Under the pieces are notes generated by a model. It was not told the DNA's origin. It did not search any database and was given only the letters and a program-made list of their open reading frames with translations. Positions 1-8,563 of a stretch of 32,956 bases of DNA are shown in pieces; within the stretch, counting starts at the first letter, position 1; each line of letters starts with the position of its first letter. Source of the stretch: Desulfobacteraceae bacterium. Lineage in GTDB: Bacteria; Desulfobacterota; Desulfobacteria; Desulfobacterales; Desulfobacteraceae. The position numbers and the translations under genes were made by a program. The stretch lies in NCBI GenBank assembly GCA_011390435.1, contig JAABSK010000005.1, positions 1 through 32,956 of the forward strand. The letters run 5' to 3'.

Positions 1-381
1 GATCCGGATCTGGTCATGTCCACGCTGGCCTTTAAGATTCTGGATGAAAGGGAAATCACCGATCCCAAGGATGTCAAAGTCATTTTTGACAACCAGGGAT
101 TTGCCCTGTATTTTTCACGGGCTCAGATTCCTTATCCACGGGATGCGCACACCCCGGCAGACTATTACAAGCATCTCGGATTTTACGCCTACACCAAAAC
201 CTTTCTGGACAAACTGGTCACGTTGCCCACCAGCCCCTGCGAACAGGTTGAAAAACTCGAACAGTTAAGAGTGCTGGAATTCGGTTTCCGGATAAAGGTG
301 GTGGTCACGAGCTTTGACTCACCAGAAATCGACCTGCCCGAAGATATTAAAAGGATTGAACACAGGCTTTCACGCCTGTAA
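1..381 (+). CDS. kdsB: CMP-Kdo synthetase (3-deoxy-manno-octulosonate cytidylyltransferase), C-terminal part
   Basis: This is the 3' part of a gene entering from the left edge; the frame is open from base 1, so the first visible ATG at 16 is internal. KdsB couples CTP to Kdo to give CMP-Kdo, the cytoplasmic donor for the Kdo transferase WaaA, which is also in this window. The visible 126 residues carry the family's C-terminal signature: a HLG-x-Y-x-Y segment, then SP-x-E-Q-x-EKLEQLRVLE-x-G, a RIKVV strand and a final 'LPEDIKRIE' helix resembling the usual VDTPEDLERV. The nucleotide-binding N-terminus lies outside the window. The stop is 5 bases before the next ATG, so the gene is probably co-transcribed with the downstream glycosyltransferase. 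Confidence 0.9.
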   Translation, partial: DPDLVMSTLAFKILDEREITDPKDVKVIFDNQGFALYFSRAQIPYPRDAHTPADYYKHLGFYAYTKTFLDKLVTLPTSPCEQVEKLEQLRVLEFGFRIKVVVTSFDSPEIDLPEDIKRIEHRLSRL

Positions 382-386
382 TCGCC

Positions 387-1544
387 ATGCTTTCATACTA
401 TAAAATCATTCACACCACCTGCCATACGCAATGGGGTGGACTTGAAAAACGGATTTTCAACGAATCGGTATGGATGTCCCAAAAAGGTCATGCCATTATC
501 ATTGTTGCGCCATCCAATTCCGTTCTGTTCTTGAACGCAAAAGAATATGGATTGAAAACCTATGCCGTGGACTTTAAACGTCTCAATACTCTGAAAGATT
601 ACCGATTTTTAAAAACCCTGTTTCGGAATGAAAAGCCGGATATTGTCAACACCCATGGGAATGAAGATTCACGCATCAGCCTTCTGGCTGCCCGGCATGC
701 CAGCGTTGGATGCAGAATTTTATCCAGACACATCAGTGCCCATGTCCGCCCGTCCTGGTTTAACAGATACCTGTATAAAAAACTGGCAACCTATGTTTTC
801 ACAACTGCAGACTATACAACCAGACACCTTCAAAAGGTTTTCAAACTCACGGAAAAACAGATTTTTTCCATGCCCAGCGGAATCATTCCACCGTCAACTC
901 TAATGGATAAAGATGACGCCAGAACGCTTCTTGCCACAGAACTCAACCTTGATCCCACCGTCAGATTCATTGGTTTTGTCGGAAGGGTTTCTGATGCAAA
1001 AGGCGCTGATACCATCATCAATGCTTTTGAAAAAATTGCATCTCAGATGCCCGCTCATCACCTGGTGTTTGTCGGGGATTCTTCACCGGAATATTTTTCG
1101 TTCCTGGCGGAACTGGCCAAACAGAAACGGATCTCTCACAACGTTCACTTTGTTGGATCTAAAAAAGAGGTGTGGTCTTACTACAGAGCATTTGATTGTA
1201 AAATCCTGGCTTCAAAAAGCAACAAAGGTATTCCATTTGAAGGCGTTCCCCAGGCAATTCTCGAAGCCATGTACTGCAAATGCCCTGTTGTCGGCTCAAA
1301 AAGTGGTGGCATACCCGATATCATCCAGCATAACAGGACTGGTCTGCTTTTTGACAGTGAAGATCCTCACGGGCTGGCAGAGATGGTCCTGCAGACACTG
1401 ACTGATCATGACAATACACAAAACCGGGTTGAGCGCGCCTGTTATCTGGTGAACAAGCACCATACCATTGATGCCATGGGAAGAAACATCCTGAGGATTT
1501 ACAAACTCCATCAACTTGGACTTGGCAATGCTGCCGGAGAATGA
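387..1544 (+). CDS. Glycosyltransferase family 4 (GT-B fold)
   Basis: A 385-residue cytosolic or membrane-peripheral sugar transferase, probably acting on LPS core or another surface glycan. The N-terminal Rossmann half has a GGLEKR segment (17-22), typical of GT4 acceptor domains. The C-terminal half starts with FVGRVSDAKG (197-206). It carries the retaining GT4 E-x7-E motif in EGVPQAILE (285-293), followed by CPVVGS and GGIPDII, which contact the nucleotide sugar. Donor and acceptor cannot be read from sequence. The gene begins 5 bases after kdsB with no clear Shine-Dalgarno sequence, suggesting translational coupling. It converges with the large - strand LPS cluster, ending 27 bases from it. 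Confidence 0.85.
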   Translation: MLSYYKIIHTTCHTQWGGLEKRIFNESVWMSQKGHAIIIVAPSNSVLFLNAKEYGLKTYAVDFKRLNTLKDYRFLKTLFRNEKPDIVNTHGNEDSRISLLAARHASVGCRILSRHISAHVRPSWFNRYLYKKLATYVFTTADYTTRHLQKVFKLTEKQIFSMPSGIIPPSTLMDKDDARTLLATELNLDPTVRFIGFVGRVSDAKGADTIINAFEKIASQMPAHHLVFVGDSSPEYFSFLAELAKQKRISHNVHFVGSKKEVWSYYRAFDCKILASKSNKGIPFEGVPQAILEAMYCKCPVVGSKSGGIPDIIQHNRTGLLFDSEDPHGLAEMVLQTLTDHDNTQNRVERACYLVNKHHTIDAMGRNILRIYKLHQLGLGNAAGE

Positions 1545-1571
1545 TTGCAGATACGAAACAAAAAAACCGGG

Positions 1572-2426
1572 TTATCTTTTTTTTAAATAAACTTCCAGCT
1601 CCTGACCTTTTCCACACAACTTTGCCGGCAGATTCAATCCCTCGGCAATAATCTTCAGACACCGATAAACGACAGGAAAAGATCCTTCTGGTTCACACAG
1701 GGTCACACTGTGGGTATTCAAGCGAACGACCTTAAAGCGGGTAAGGCGACACAGGGTGGTGATGGATTTTCGACAGAAAAAACTGATGTGCCCCCCATGA
1801 CGGCTGATGTTGAAATAATGCCATTTTCCTTTTAACCACTTTACAGTCCAGCTGTCTGTATTGGCTGTCCGGATCACCATTACGCCATCTTTTTTCAAAA
1901 TCCGGTGGCATTCCTTGAGCAGTTTTATCGGATGCTTAAGATGCTCAATTACTTCAAAAAGCGTAATGATGTCATAGGAAGCATCTGGCAGACCAAGTTC
2001 TTCCAGATAACCATGATGAACTTCCAGCCCGGCTTTTTGAGCGGCACTCGCAGCCTCTTTTGCAGGCTCTACCCCCTCACCGCGGATACCGAACTGCCTG
2101 GCTGTAAAAATAAAAGCCCCATTTGAGCATCCAACATCCAGCAGCTTCAATTTCGCGATATCCCTGCCAGTCAACCCTGCGATATTCTGCAATGTTTTTT
2201 TGGTAGATCGTTCCAGGCTGCGAACATTTTCTGGCGGCGGCCATGTTCCATTGGCAGTGTTAAACTCTTCCATGGAGGATTCAAAATCTTTTTCCGTACA
2301 CTGGCTGAACAGCTGGTCACACCCCGTGCACCTTTCCAGGCACGTATTGCCCGGAAAAATATCGCTTTGTTCAACAGGTTTATCACATCCAATCGGGCAA
2401 CGCTGAAGATATCTTTGATCATGCAT
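1572..2426 (-). CDS. Class I SAM-dependent methyltransferase with N-terminal cysteine cluster
   Basis: A 284-residue protein of the methyltransferase type 11/23 group. SAM motif I is LLDVGCSNGA (95-104), the acidic end of strand 2 is GEGVEP (116-121), and the post-I block DIITLFEVIEHL (152-163) is typical of small-molecule and sugar methyltransferases found in polysaccharide clusters. The N-terminus has paired cysteines (C10, C14, C30, C33, C36) that look like a small zinc knuckle, as in some NDP-sugar C-methyltransferases. It is the last gene of the - strand LPS cluster, 45 bases after another methyltransferase gene. Methylation of a core or O-chain sugar is the natural guess; the substrate is unknown. 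Confidence 0.8.
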   Translation of the reverse strand: MHDQRYLQRCPIGCDKPVEQSDIFPGNTCLERCTGCDQLFSQCTEKDFESSMEEFNTANGTWPPPENVRSLERSTKKTLQNIAGLTGRDIAKLKLLDVGCSNGAFIFTARQFGIRGEGVEPAKEAASAAQKAGLEVHHGYLEELGLPDASYDIITLFEVIEHLKHPIKLLKECHRILKKDGVMVIRTANTDSWTVKWLKGKWHYFNISRHGGHISFFCRKSITTLCRLTRFKVVRLNTHSVTLCEPEGSFPVVYRCLKIIAEGLNLPAKLCGKGQELEVYLKKR

Positions 2427-2471
2427 TGGTTATCTGTTCCAAAATTTGTATGTAAATTTCCACCGCAGAGG

Positions 2472-3116
2472 TCAAACCAGTCCTTTTTTTTGAAATACCA
2501 CAAGACCCTGGGTCAGTATAATCGGCCAGATAATTCTGGCGTTCTTTTTCCTGCCATATTCGTTTGCTGTTTCTAAAACTTCTTTCAATTCAAGCGGCCT
2601 TTCATCATGAAAAATCCACACCCCCATAGCTTCGGCAAAATACCGCACGCTTTGATACAGCCAGGTTGGTGTGGGAAATGTCATAATGACATATCCACCA
2701 GGCTTTACCAAATCAAAATGTGTTTTGATAACGTTTTGTGTGCCTGCCTGATCAAAATGTTCAATCAGACCAACACTGAAAACCAGATCTGCCTTTTCAG
2801 GCAGCGCCAGTGTCAGAATATCTGCATTAATCATTGTTACCGGAGCATTTTCAGGGATGCGGCCTTTTGTTTTATCTAACCCAGCCTGATTATTGTCGAT
2901 GATCATATATGCATCAGGTGAACAGTCCCGGATAATCCATTCCAAAAAAGCACTGTTTGCACCGCCCAGCTCGATAATCGACAGATGATCCCCCATTGGC
3001 ACATACTGCTTGATGGCACGGATCAAAAGGTTACCGGTTATTTTACGCGTTATGGATGCGGTTTTGTACGGTGTGGTGTAGTATCGTGTCCAATCGGTCT
3101 GCAGCTGATTTTTCAT
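2472..3116 (-). CDS. Class I SAM-dependent methyltransferase
   Basis: A 214-residue single-domain methyltransferase. Motif I reads IIELGGANSAF (47-57), an acidic pair MIIDNN follows at the end of strand 2, and the strand 4 region is LVFSVGLIEHF. The later 'VKPGGYVIMTFPTPTW' strand-turn is typical of the Methyltransf_11/25 families. No membrane segment is visible. The ATG overlaps the stop of the upstream GT2-GtrA gene by 4 bases, indicating translational coupling. Together with the next gene it gives two adjacent, dissimilar methyltransferases at the distal end of the LPS operon. Sugar O-methylation is inferred from context only; lipid or protein methylation cannot be excluded. Confidence 0.78.
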   Translation of the reverse strand: MKNQLQTDWTRYYTTPYKTASITRKITGNLLIRAIKQYVPMGDHLSIIELGGANSAFLEWIIRDCSPDAYMIIDNNQAGLDKTKGRIPENAPVTMINADILTLALPEKADLVFSVGLIEHFDQAGTQNVIKTHFDLVKPGGYVIMTFPTPTWLYQSVRYFAEAMGVWIFHDERPLELKEVLETANEYGRKKNARIIWPIILTQGLVVFQKKGLV

Positions 3117-4150
3117 TGTTTTTCTCCCCGGTTGAACACAAATTCCTTTTGTACTATAAAAATAGCAAAATACAATAACAGTTCGGCTGCAATTTTTGAT
3201 ACGATAATGGGATAATTCAGGCGGGTGTTGAAATAGTCAATGACCAGAGATGAAACAAAACCGGAAACGATCACCAGCATCCCATATTTGATTCCAAGCA
3301 CAATATTTTTTTCACGGGATTTGAAAACAAATTGTTTTAAAATCACAAAATTGACAAACAAAGCGATCATCCGGGCAAGATATGTGCAGAGAAAAATTTT
3401 GGGCACAAATGAATAAGCAATAAAAAACACCAGATAATCAACAGCAGCCGTGGCCAGGGACGCCAGAACATAACGAAACAGCACAAAATAAATTTTGGCG
3501 GAATCCACAACCGGATTGAACGATGAGGCAGCATTGTTGTTTTCATAAATGGTTTCCACGGTAATTTCGTTAAATCCGTACCCCATTTTCCTGGCCTTTG
3601 TCAGCATCTCAATTTCAAATTCATACCGGTCATAGGGAATCTGAAGCAATTCCGGCAGAATCGGGCGAGGGATTGCCCGCAATCCGCTCTGGGTATCGCT
3701 CAGATTGATTTTGAAAAACCACTTCATAATCCACCGCGTCAATCGATTGCCCACTGCGCTGCGAAAAGGTACGTCCCTGTCAAAGGCCCGGCTGCCGATG
3801 GTCAGACATTTTTTTCCGGGTTCAAAAGCCTCTGCCAGGGCAAGAATGTCTTTTCTGGTGTGCTGCCCGTCGGCATCTGCTGTGATGACACCGGTGGCGC
3901 GCTCAATATGGTCCAGCACGTGGGCAAATCCCGTCTTTAACGCCGCGCCTTTTCCCTGGTTCTGGTCATGTTCAAGCAGGATGACATTTTTCAGCTGTTT
4001 CAGCTGATCAAATATTGGATCATAAGAAGGGGAACTGCCGTCATTAATGACCACTATCGCCTCAAACACATCCGCTGGCATGTCTGCCAGGAGCGGCACC
4101 ATTTTCGCATCAGGATTGTATGCCGGAATCATCAGAACTGTTGTCATCAC
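3113..4150 (-). CDS. GT2 glycosyltransferase fused to a GtrA-like membrane domain
   Basis: A 345-residue two-domain protein. Residues 1-215 are a GT-A domain of the dolichyl-phosphate mannose synthase type: IPAYNPD at the N-terminus, VVINDGSS (33-40), QGKGAALKTGF (65-75) and the metal-binding ADADGQ (91-96). Residues about 220-340 form four hydrophobic helices ending in QKEFVFNRG, the GtrA/DPMS_TM pattern. Such proteins usually move a sugar from a nucleotide donor to undecaprenyl phosphate at the inner membrane, with the GtrA part helping anchoring or flipping. The next gene upstream encodes a GT-C-like membrane protein that could use a polyprenyl-phosphate sugar, so the two may act in sequence. 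Overlaps of 4 bases on both sides show tight coupling. Confidence 0.85.
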   Translation of the reverse strand: MMTTVLMIPAYNPDAKMVPLLADMPADVFEAIVVINDGSSPSYDPIFDQLKQLKNVILLEHDQNQGKGAALKTGFAHVLDHIERATGVITADADGQHTRKDILALAEAFEPGKKCLTIGSRAFDRDVPFRSAVGNRLTRWIMKWFFKINLSDTQSGLRAIPRPILPELLQIPYDRYEFEIEMLTKARKMGYGFNEITVETIYENNNAASSFNPVVDSAKIYFVLFRYVLASLATAAVDYLVFFIAYSFVPKIFLCTYLARMIALFVNFVILKQFVFKSREKNIVLGIKYGMLVIVSGFVSSLVIDYFNTRLNYPIIVSKIAAELLLYFAIFIVQKEFVFNRGEKQ

Positions 4151-5967
4151 CCTTCCTTTTCAGGCATTACCCGTTCAAGCAATCCCTGTGTTCCTATACG
4201 CGTTGGTACATTTTTCCAGACCTTGAAAAGCCCGGTAGCATCTTTGCCCATCCCTGGCATGATATATGACCTGAGCCAGTCTGCTTCCTGTGGGTCAGGA
4301 TGAAAGACAATGAGATACTCATGGCGTAAAAGATACTCCTCCAGTTCCTCAGGTGACTGAAATTGTCTGGGGTGATAGTCCACAGCAGCCGGCAGCAGAT
4401 AATATAAAAACTGCAGATGGGCCAGGTGATCGTTTTTTCCGGCGACAACCCCGATGGATACTGGTTGATGATCCAGCCGGGAAGAAATCTGGCGGGAAAA
4501 GGCTTCAACCTGGAGATCAAGGGGGTCCCGGTTCAGCGACACCTCCACCCTGGAACCGACCAGAACCCCGATCATAATAAAGCTGATCACCAGGAATGCC
4601 CGGGTGCTCACTGTATCGTGGGCCAGCACAACCCGGCGGGTAAAAACCATGACCAGTATCAGGGCAATCGGAGAAAACAGGATATTGCAGTACCGGGCAA
4701 ATCCCACAGTATGATTACTGGTGGTCCCCACATTAAAAACGATAATCTGCAGGCAGTACAGCAAGAACAGGTAAAGAACAAATGCTGAAAAGACCATTGC
4801 TGCAAACACCTTAAAACGCTTTTCGGCTGCAGGATGAATCTGCCGGTAAATTTTATACCCCCAGAAAGCCATGAGCGCGTACCACAACAGGTACGGAAGA
4901 TTCAGGCGGTCGGCAGGCCCGAAAAACAGCTCGCGCATGAAAATCATAGCGCCGTTACGAATATGGGGATCTGAAAAGATCTGAAGCGCCGCCTGAATGG
5001 ATTCCAGGTGAATGCCGCTGTGAAACGGTGTAAATCCCATGGCAGCCACATGAGACGTCCAGCTGAGCTTTAAGCCTGTCAGGACTGCTCCGGTGGTCAA
5101 AACCATCCCCGACAGCATCACCTTCTCTTTTCTGGCAACAGAGCCTGCTGCCAGAATATCGGCCAGAACAATCATCAACGCCAGCCACCCCAAAAGCAAT
5201 CCAATCTCTTTGATCAAAAATAAAAAGCATATTGGCAATGCAATGGTCAGCAGCTTTCTGAAGGGATCTTTTTCGCAATAGCAGATCCAGAAGATGGCAA
5301 ACAGGATACTGGACAACAGATAATCCACCTGAAGCTTGGTGAATATACTGCCGAAGAACAGGGTCAGCAGTAAAATCGACAGACCAATGGAAACAACAGA
5401 CGACTTGATGTTCTCTTCTTTCACCAGAACTCCCAAGGCGCTGATCAGAACCACGCCCTGGGCAAAATAGGAAATATCTGTACTGTAACGGCCGAAAAGA
5501 TGGTAGAAGAAATAATGGATCAGGGCTGCTCCAGGCGTATAAGCCAGAATTCTGACATCCAGCGGATTGCCTGCCACCGGCAGATGGTCATTGATGAACA
5601 GATACTTTCCCATGATTCCCCAATAGACGTAATCATCAATCACGGTAAAGGCCATGTTCCATGCCAGGAAGAAGGCGATCAGGCCCAGTCCTGTAAAAAC
5701 AACAGCGATCCTGAAAAATTTGTTCCAGGTGAAAGAACGGGGGGGTACCAGCGCGGATACGCTCACTGCCGCAAACAGCAAAAGCCCTGAAATCATCAGC
5801 ATGTTCGCTCCGGCCCTTAACTGCCCGGACAGTGCAAAAAGATACAGTACAACAGCAATAAAAGAGATGCTGACCAGAGGACTGAACGCAGCAGAGATCT
5901 TCAGCCACCGCACCCCGGCAAGGACAAACCCTGAAAGACACAATATGGTGATGCCCATTCCCATCAT
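4147..5967 (-). CDS. Large polytopic membrane protein, GT-C-like glycosyltransferase candidate
   Basis: A 606-residue protein with about a dozen hydrophobic helices and a soluble C-terminal tail of roughly 100 residues. After the third or fourth helix it has VIDDYVYWG (109-117) and then, about 25 residues later, YTPGA. An acidic pair in the first large periplasmic loop followed by such a segment is what GT-C enzymes (ArnT/PMT-like, GT39/GT83) use for catalysis with a polyprenyl-phosphate sugar. No family signature is decisive, and a polymerase or ligase is the main alternative. Context supports a glycosyltransferase: the next gene makes a probable polyprenyl-phosphate sugar synthase. The preceding gene ends 3 bases before its start. 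Confidence 0.6.
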   Translation of the reverse strand: MMGMGITILCLSGFVLAGVRWLKISAAFSPLVSISFIAVVLYLFALSGQLRAGANMLMISGLLLFAAVSVSALVPPRSFTWNKFFRIAVVFTGLGLIAFFLAWNMAFTVIDDYVYWGIMGKYLFINDHLPVAGNPLDVRILAYTPGAALIHYFFYHLFGRYSTDISYFAQGVVLISALGVLVKEENIKSSVVSIGLSILLLTLFFGSIFTKLQVDYLLSSILFAIFWICYCEKDPFRKLLTIALPICFLFLIKEIGLLLGWLALMIVLADILAAGSVARKEKVMLSGMVLTTGAVLTGLKLSWTSHVAAMGFTPFHSGIHLESIQAALQIFSDPHIRNGAMIFMRELFFGPADRLNLPYLLWYALMAFWGYKIYRQIHPAAEKRFKVFAAMVFSAFVLYLFLLYCLQIIVFNVGTTSNHTVGFARYCNILFSPIALILVMVFTRRVVLAHDTVSTRAFLVISFIMIGVLVGSRVEVSLNRDPLDLQVEAFSRQISSRLDHQPVSIGVVAGKNDHLAHLQFLYYLLPAAVDYHPRQFQSPEELEEYLLRHEYLIVFHPDPQEADWLRSYIMPGMGKDATGLFKVWKNVPTRIGTQGLLERVMPEKEG

Positions 5968-5970
5968 CGG

Positions 5971-6768
5971 CTAATGATCCAAAAACCGCGTATTTAAAAA
6001 CAAATCCATTCCCTTTTGTTTGAGATAGAACTTGGCATATTTATAAAAAGTACCTTCAAAATTTGCAAAGGCGATGATAAAACCGGGCCAGCCGTCCATA
6101 AATCCCCGCTTGAATACATACAGGGTAAAAGCGGCCCAGAATCCATGGGCCAGGGCAGTGAACATGCCGGTTGTTTTACCGGTTTCAGACAGTTTTTCAG
6201 CCCCAAGGGTGGAATACCGGTTGGCCTTGTGGATGATCTCTTCAAGATTCTTGAACGGGATCTGGTGGATAAAGGCGCTCAGATATCCGCAAGGACGGCT
6301 GCTGATCACGTCATATCGCTCGTGAACTGCATCGTTTTTAAATTTCAGCACCCCTTTTCGAAACAACTGGGGCTGGCGGTAATCCGGATAAAAACCTGAG
6401 TACCGAATCCATTTGCCCATAAAATAATTTCTGCGGGGTACATAATACGCATCCAGGCTGTCACTGGATTGGATAATCTTCAGAATTTCAGCCTTTGCAT
6501 TTTCAGTACAGCGCTCATCAGCATCCAGGCTGAATATCCAGTCATGGCTGCAGGCTTCAATGGCGTTATTGCGCAATTGCCCAAATCCGTTAAAAGGAAT
6601 CTGCACCACTTTTGCACCATATGCGGCTGCAATCTGCGCTGTTTGATCCGTGCTGTCGGAATCTGCCACAATAATTTCATCAGCCCACTGAACACTTTCC
6701 AGTGCCGCCTGAATTTTATCCGCCTCATTAAAGGCGATGATATAAACCGATAATTTACTCATATTCAT
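5971..6768 (-). CDS. GT2 glycosyltransferase, WaaE/KdtX-like LPS core transferase
   Basis: A 265-residue GT-A protein closely resembling the WaaE/KdtX/LgtF group, which adds a beta-1,4-glucose to heptose I of the LPS inner core. Visible signatures are VYIIAFNEADKI (8-19), EIIVADSDSTDQT (31-43), the metal-binding SLDADER (80-86) and the group-typical AYYVPRRNYFMGKWI block with HERY downstream. The C-terminal third has a hydrophobic stretch near 'GFWAAFTLYVF' that may bind the membrane. The ATG lies inside the 3' end of the upstream GT2 gene (14-base overlap). A second in-frame ATG two codons later is equally possible. Its position next to two heptosyltransferases fits the family role. Confidence 0.82.
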   Translation of the reverse strand: MNMSKLSVYIIAFNEADKIQAALESVQWADEIIVADSDSTDQTAQIAAAYGAKVVQIPFNGFGQLRNNAIEACSHDWIFSLDADERCTENAKAEILKIIQSSDSLDAYYVPRRNYFMGKWIRYSGFYPDYRQPQLFRKGVLKFKNDAVHERYDVISSRPCGYLSAFIHQIPFKNLEEIIHKANRYSTLGAEKLSETGKTTGMFTALAHGFWAAFTLYVFKRGFMDGWPGFIIAFANFEGTFYKYAKFYLKQKGMDLFLNTRFLDH

Positions 6769-7546
6769 TTATCCCGGACCGGCAGCAGTACTGGTCCGAA
6801 GCCATGGCCTCGGCAAGAAGCCGGTCGTTCCTGTCAATGGTGTTCCGGTCATTCTCCAGGTGCCACAGGTGATAACAGATGGCCCTGAACGGATGTTCTT
6901 TTCTTTTGATACCATATTTGTACAGACGCACCACAAGTTCTGAATCCTCTCTCCCCCAGCCGCTGAAGTCCTGGTTGAACCCGTTGACCGCCACCAGATC
7001 CGATCTGAAAAACCCCATATTGCAGCTCCGCACACCAGAATGTTTTTGAGTGGTATATGCCGGAAAGAATGGAATCCGGAAAAGATGATGGGCATTGGAT
7101 ACCGCCCCGGTCAGCACATGTTTTACCCGGCTGAAAAACGATCTGGTGTCTTTCACATCAAAGGACTGACTGGCCTTTTGGCTCACAATCACCCGTTTTC
7201 CCTGAAAAAAAAACCCTGGCGCAGCCAGTGCCAGATGGTCGTCAACAAAATGGGCTTCGGGGATACAATCACCATCCAGGAGAATAAGATATTCACTGGT
7301 TGAGGCTTTTATTGCCAGATTTCTGATCCGGGCCGCCCGGAACCCGTCATCTTCCTGCCACACATGCCGGACAACCACACAGGGAAGTGCCAGATACGGC
7401 CCAAGCATCTTTCGGGTGGGTGCGCCTGAACCATCATCTGCAACAATGATCTCATCCGGCAGCCGGGTCTGAGCCAACAGTCCGTTCAGGACTTTTTCAA
7501 GGGCATCCGGCCGGTTGTAAGTGGAAACAATCACTGCGATTTTCAT
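6755..7546 (-). CDS. GT2 glycosyltransferase with galactosyltransferase-type C-terminal domain
   Basis: A 263-residue cytosolic transferase. The open frame extends 26 codons further upstream, but that part lies inside the preceding heptosyltransferase gene. The ATG at 7546 overlaps that gene's TGA by 4 bases, has an AGG 5 bases upstream and starts the family's usual MKIAVIVSTYNRP. Motifs are IIVADDGS (33-40), LLDGDCIP (89-96) for metal and nucleotide binding, and SGWGREDSE (195-203), the signature of the Glyco_transf_7C domain found in beta-1,4-galactosyltransferase-like and chondroitin-polymerase-like enzymes. A role in extending the LPS outer core is inferred from its place between the heptosyltransferase and WaaE-like genes. 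The specific sugar is unknown. Confidence 0.82.
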   Translation of the reverse strand: MKIAVIVSTYNRPDALEKVLNGLLAQTRLPDEIIVADDGSGAPTRKMLGPYLALPCVVVRHVWQEDDGFRAARIRNLAIKASTSEYLILLDGDCIPEAHFVDDHLALAAPGFFFQGKRVIVSQKASQSFDVKDTRSFFSRVKHVLTGAVSNAHHLFRIPFFPAYTTQKHSGVRSCNMGFFRSDLVAVNGFNQDFSGWGREDSELVVRLYKYGIKRKEHPFRAICYHLWHLENDRNTIDRNDRLLAEAMASDQYCCRSGINEYE

Positions 7547-8553
7547 CTGCGCCTGCCTTGATCCTGGATGCAGCCCAGCACCGTTTCCACGCTCAGATCT
7601 TCCATGCACCTGAAATGGGCACACGGTTGTTTTGCATAACAGGGCGCACAGTCAACCGGATGTTGAATCACCGTGTGAATACTGCCGTAAGGACCGGTGC
7701 GCACGGGATTGGCCGGTCCAAAGATGGCAAATACCGGAATGTTCAACGCAGCCGCGATGTGCATTGGGCCGGTATCATTGCAGATAAAAAACCGGGCGTT
7801 TTCAATCACTGCCATCAGATCTTTCAGGCCGGTTCTGCCGGCAATGGAGATTGCATTTCCATTGCTTGCTGCCACCACCTGGTCTGCGATCTCCACCTCA
7901 GCTTTGCCTGCGATCACCACGGCGGGAAAAGGGAGCTGGCTGGCCAGTCTGCCGAACTTTTCAGCAGACCATCGATTGGCGGGTTTTCCTGCAGAAGGAC
8001 TCATCACCACATACTGTCCGGGCAATTCATCTAAAATCGGCGGGCAGGGATCATACGGCGCAAACGGGTATTCAATTTCATCAACCTGACAGCCCATGAA
8101 TCTGGCAATCTCAAGGTACCGGTCAATGGCATGAATCTGCATGCTGCCGTGAATCTTGTGGGTATAAAAAAACGGGCTGCCTTCATCTGACTCTTTGAAG
8201 CCCAGTTTCATGTCTGCATCTGACATCCATGAAATCAACCCGGATCTGAGCAGGCCGGACAGATCAATCGACACATCATACTGGGCTGCACGCAGGTCCC
8301 TTTTCAATTGAAGGATCTGCCGGACAGTCTGTCTCAGGTTGCCGGGCTGCTTCCACTGATCTTTTTCAATAACCCACAAACGGTTGATCAGGGGATGGCC
8401 TTCCAGAAATGTGTGAAGGCCACGGGCCACCACCCAGTCAACCCTTGCCGCTGGAAACTGCTTTTTCACCGCTGCCAGAAACGGAAGGGAATGCACGATA
8501 TCCCCCAGTGCACTGGGTTTGATAATCAATATCTTTTTTATCCGGTCAAACAC
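7543..8553 (-). CDS. waaC: GT9 heptosyltransferase, heptosyltransferase I-like
   Basis: A 336-residue GT-B enzyme of the ADP-heptose:LPS heptosyltransferase family. It has ILIIKPSALGDIVHSLP (8-24), the form typical of heptosyltransferase I and related GT9 proteins. It also has SPSAGKPANRW for the donor site and ICNDTGPMHIAAAL with IFGPANP near the C-terminus, the conserved ADP-heptose pocket. A late cluster of four cysteines (CAPC, then two more) is common to GT9 proteins. It should add the first heptose to Kdo, although a heptosyltransferase III-like role is possible. The start codon is GTG, supported by an AAGGA 8 bases upstream that overlaps the stop of waaF. Confidence 0.85.
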   Translation of the reverse strand: MFDRIKKILIIKPSALGDIVHSLPFLAAVKKQFPAARVDWVVARGLHTFLEGHPLINRLWVIEKDQWKQPGNLRQTVRQILQLKRDLRAAQYDVSIDLSGLLRSGLISWMSDADMKLGFKESDEGSPFFYTHKIHGSMQIHAIDRYLEIARFMGCQVDEIEYPFAPYDPCPPILDELPGQYVVMSPSAGKPANRWSAEKFGRLASQLPFPAVVIAGKAEVEIADQVVAASNGNAISIAGRTGLKDLMAVIENARFFICNDTGPMHIAAALNIPVFAIFGPANPVRTGPYGSIHTVIQHPVDCAPCYAKQPCAHFRCMEDLSVETVLGCIQDQGRRR

Positions 8554-8563
8554 AAACGCATCC

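Noticed and set aside
1556..1584. A-rich then T-rich stretch between the converging GT4 and methyltransferase genes
   Set aside because: The GC core cannot form a stem with a workable loop, so it is not called a terminator.
7547..7624. Upstream extension of the galactosyltransferase-type GT2 gene
   Set aside because: The extra 26 codons lie within the preceding heptosyltransferase gene, and the conserved fold starts at the internal ATG.
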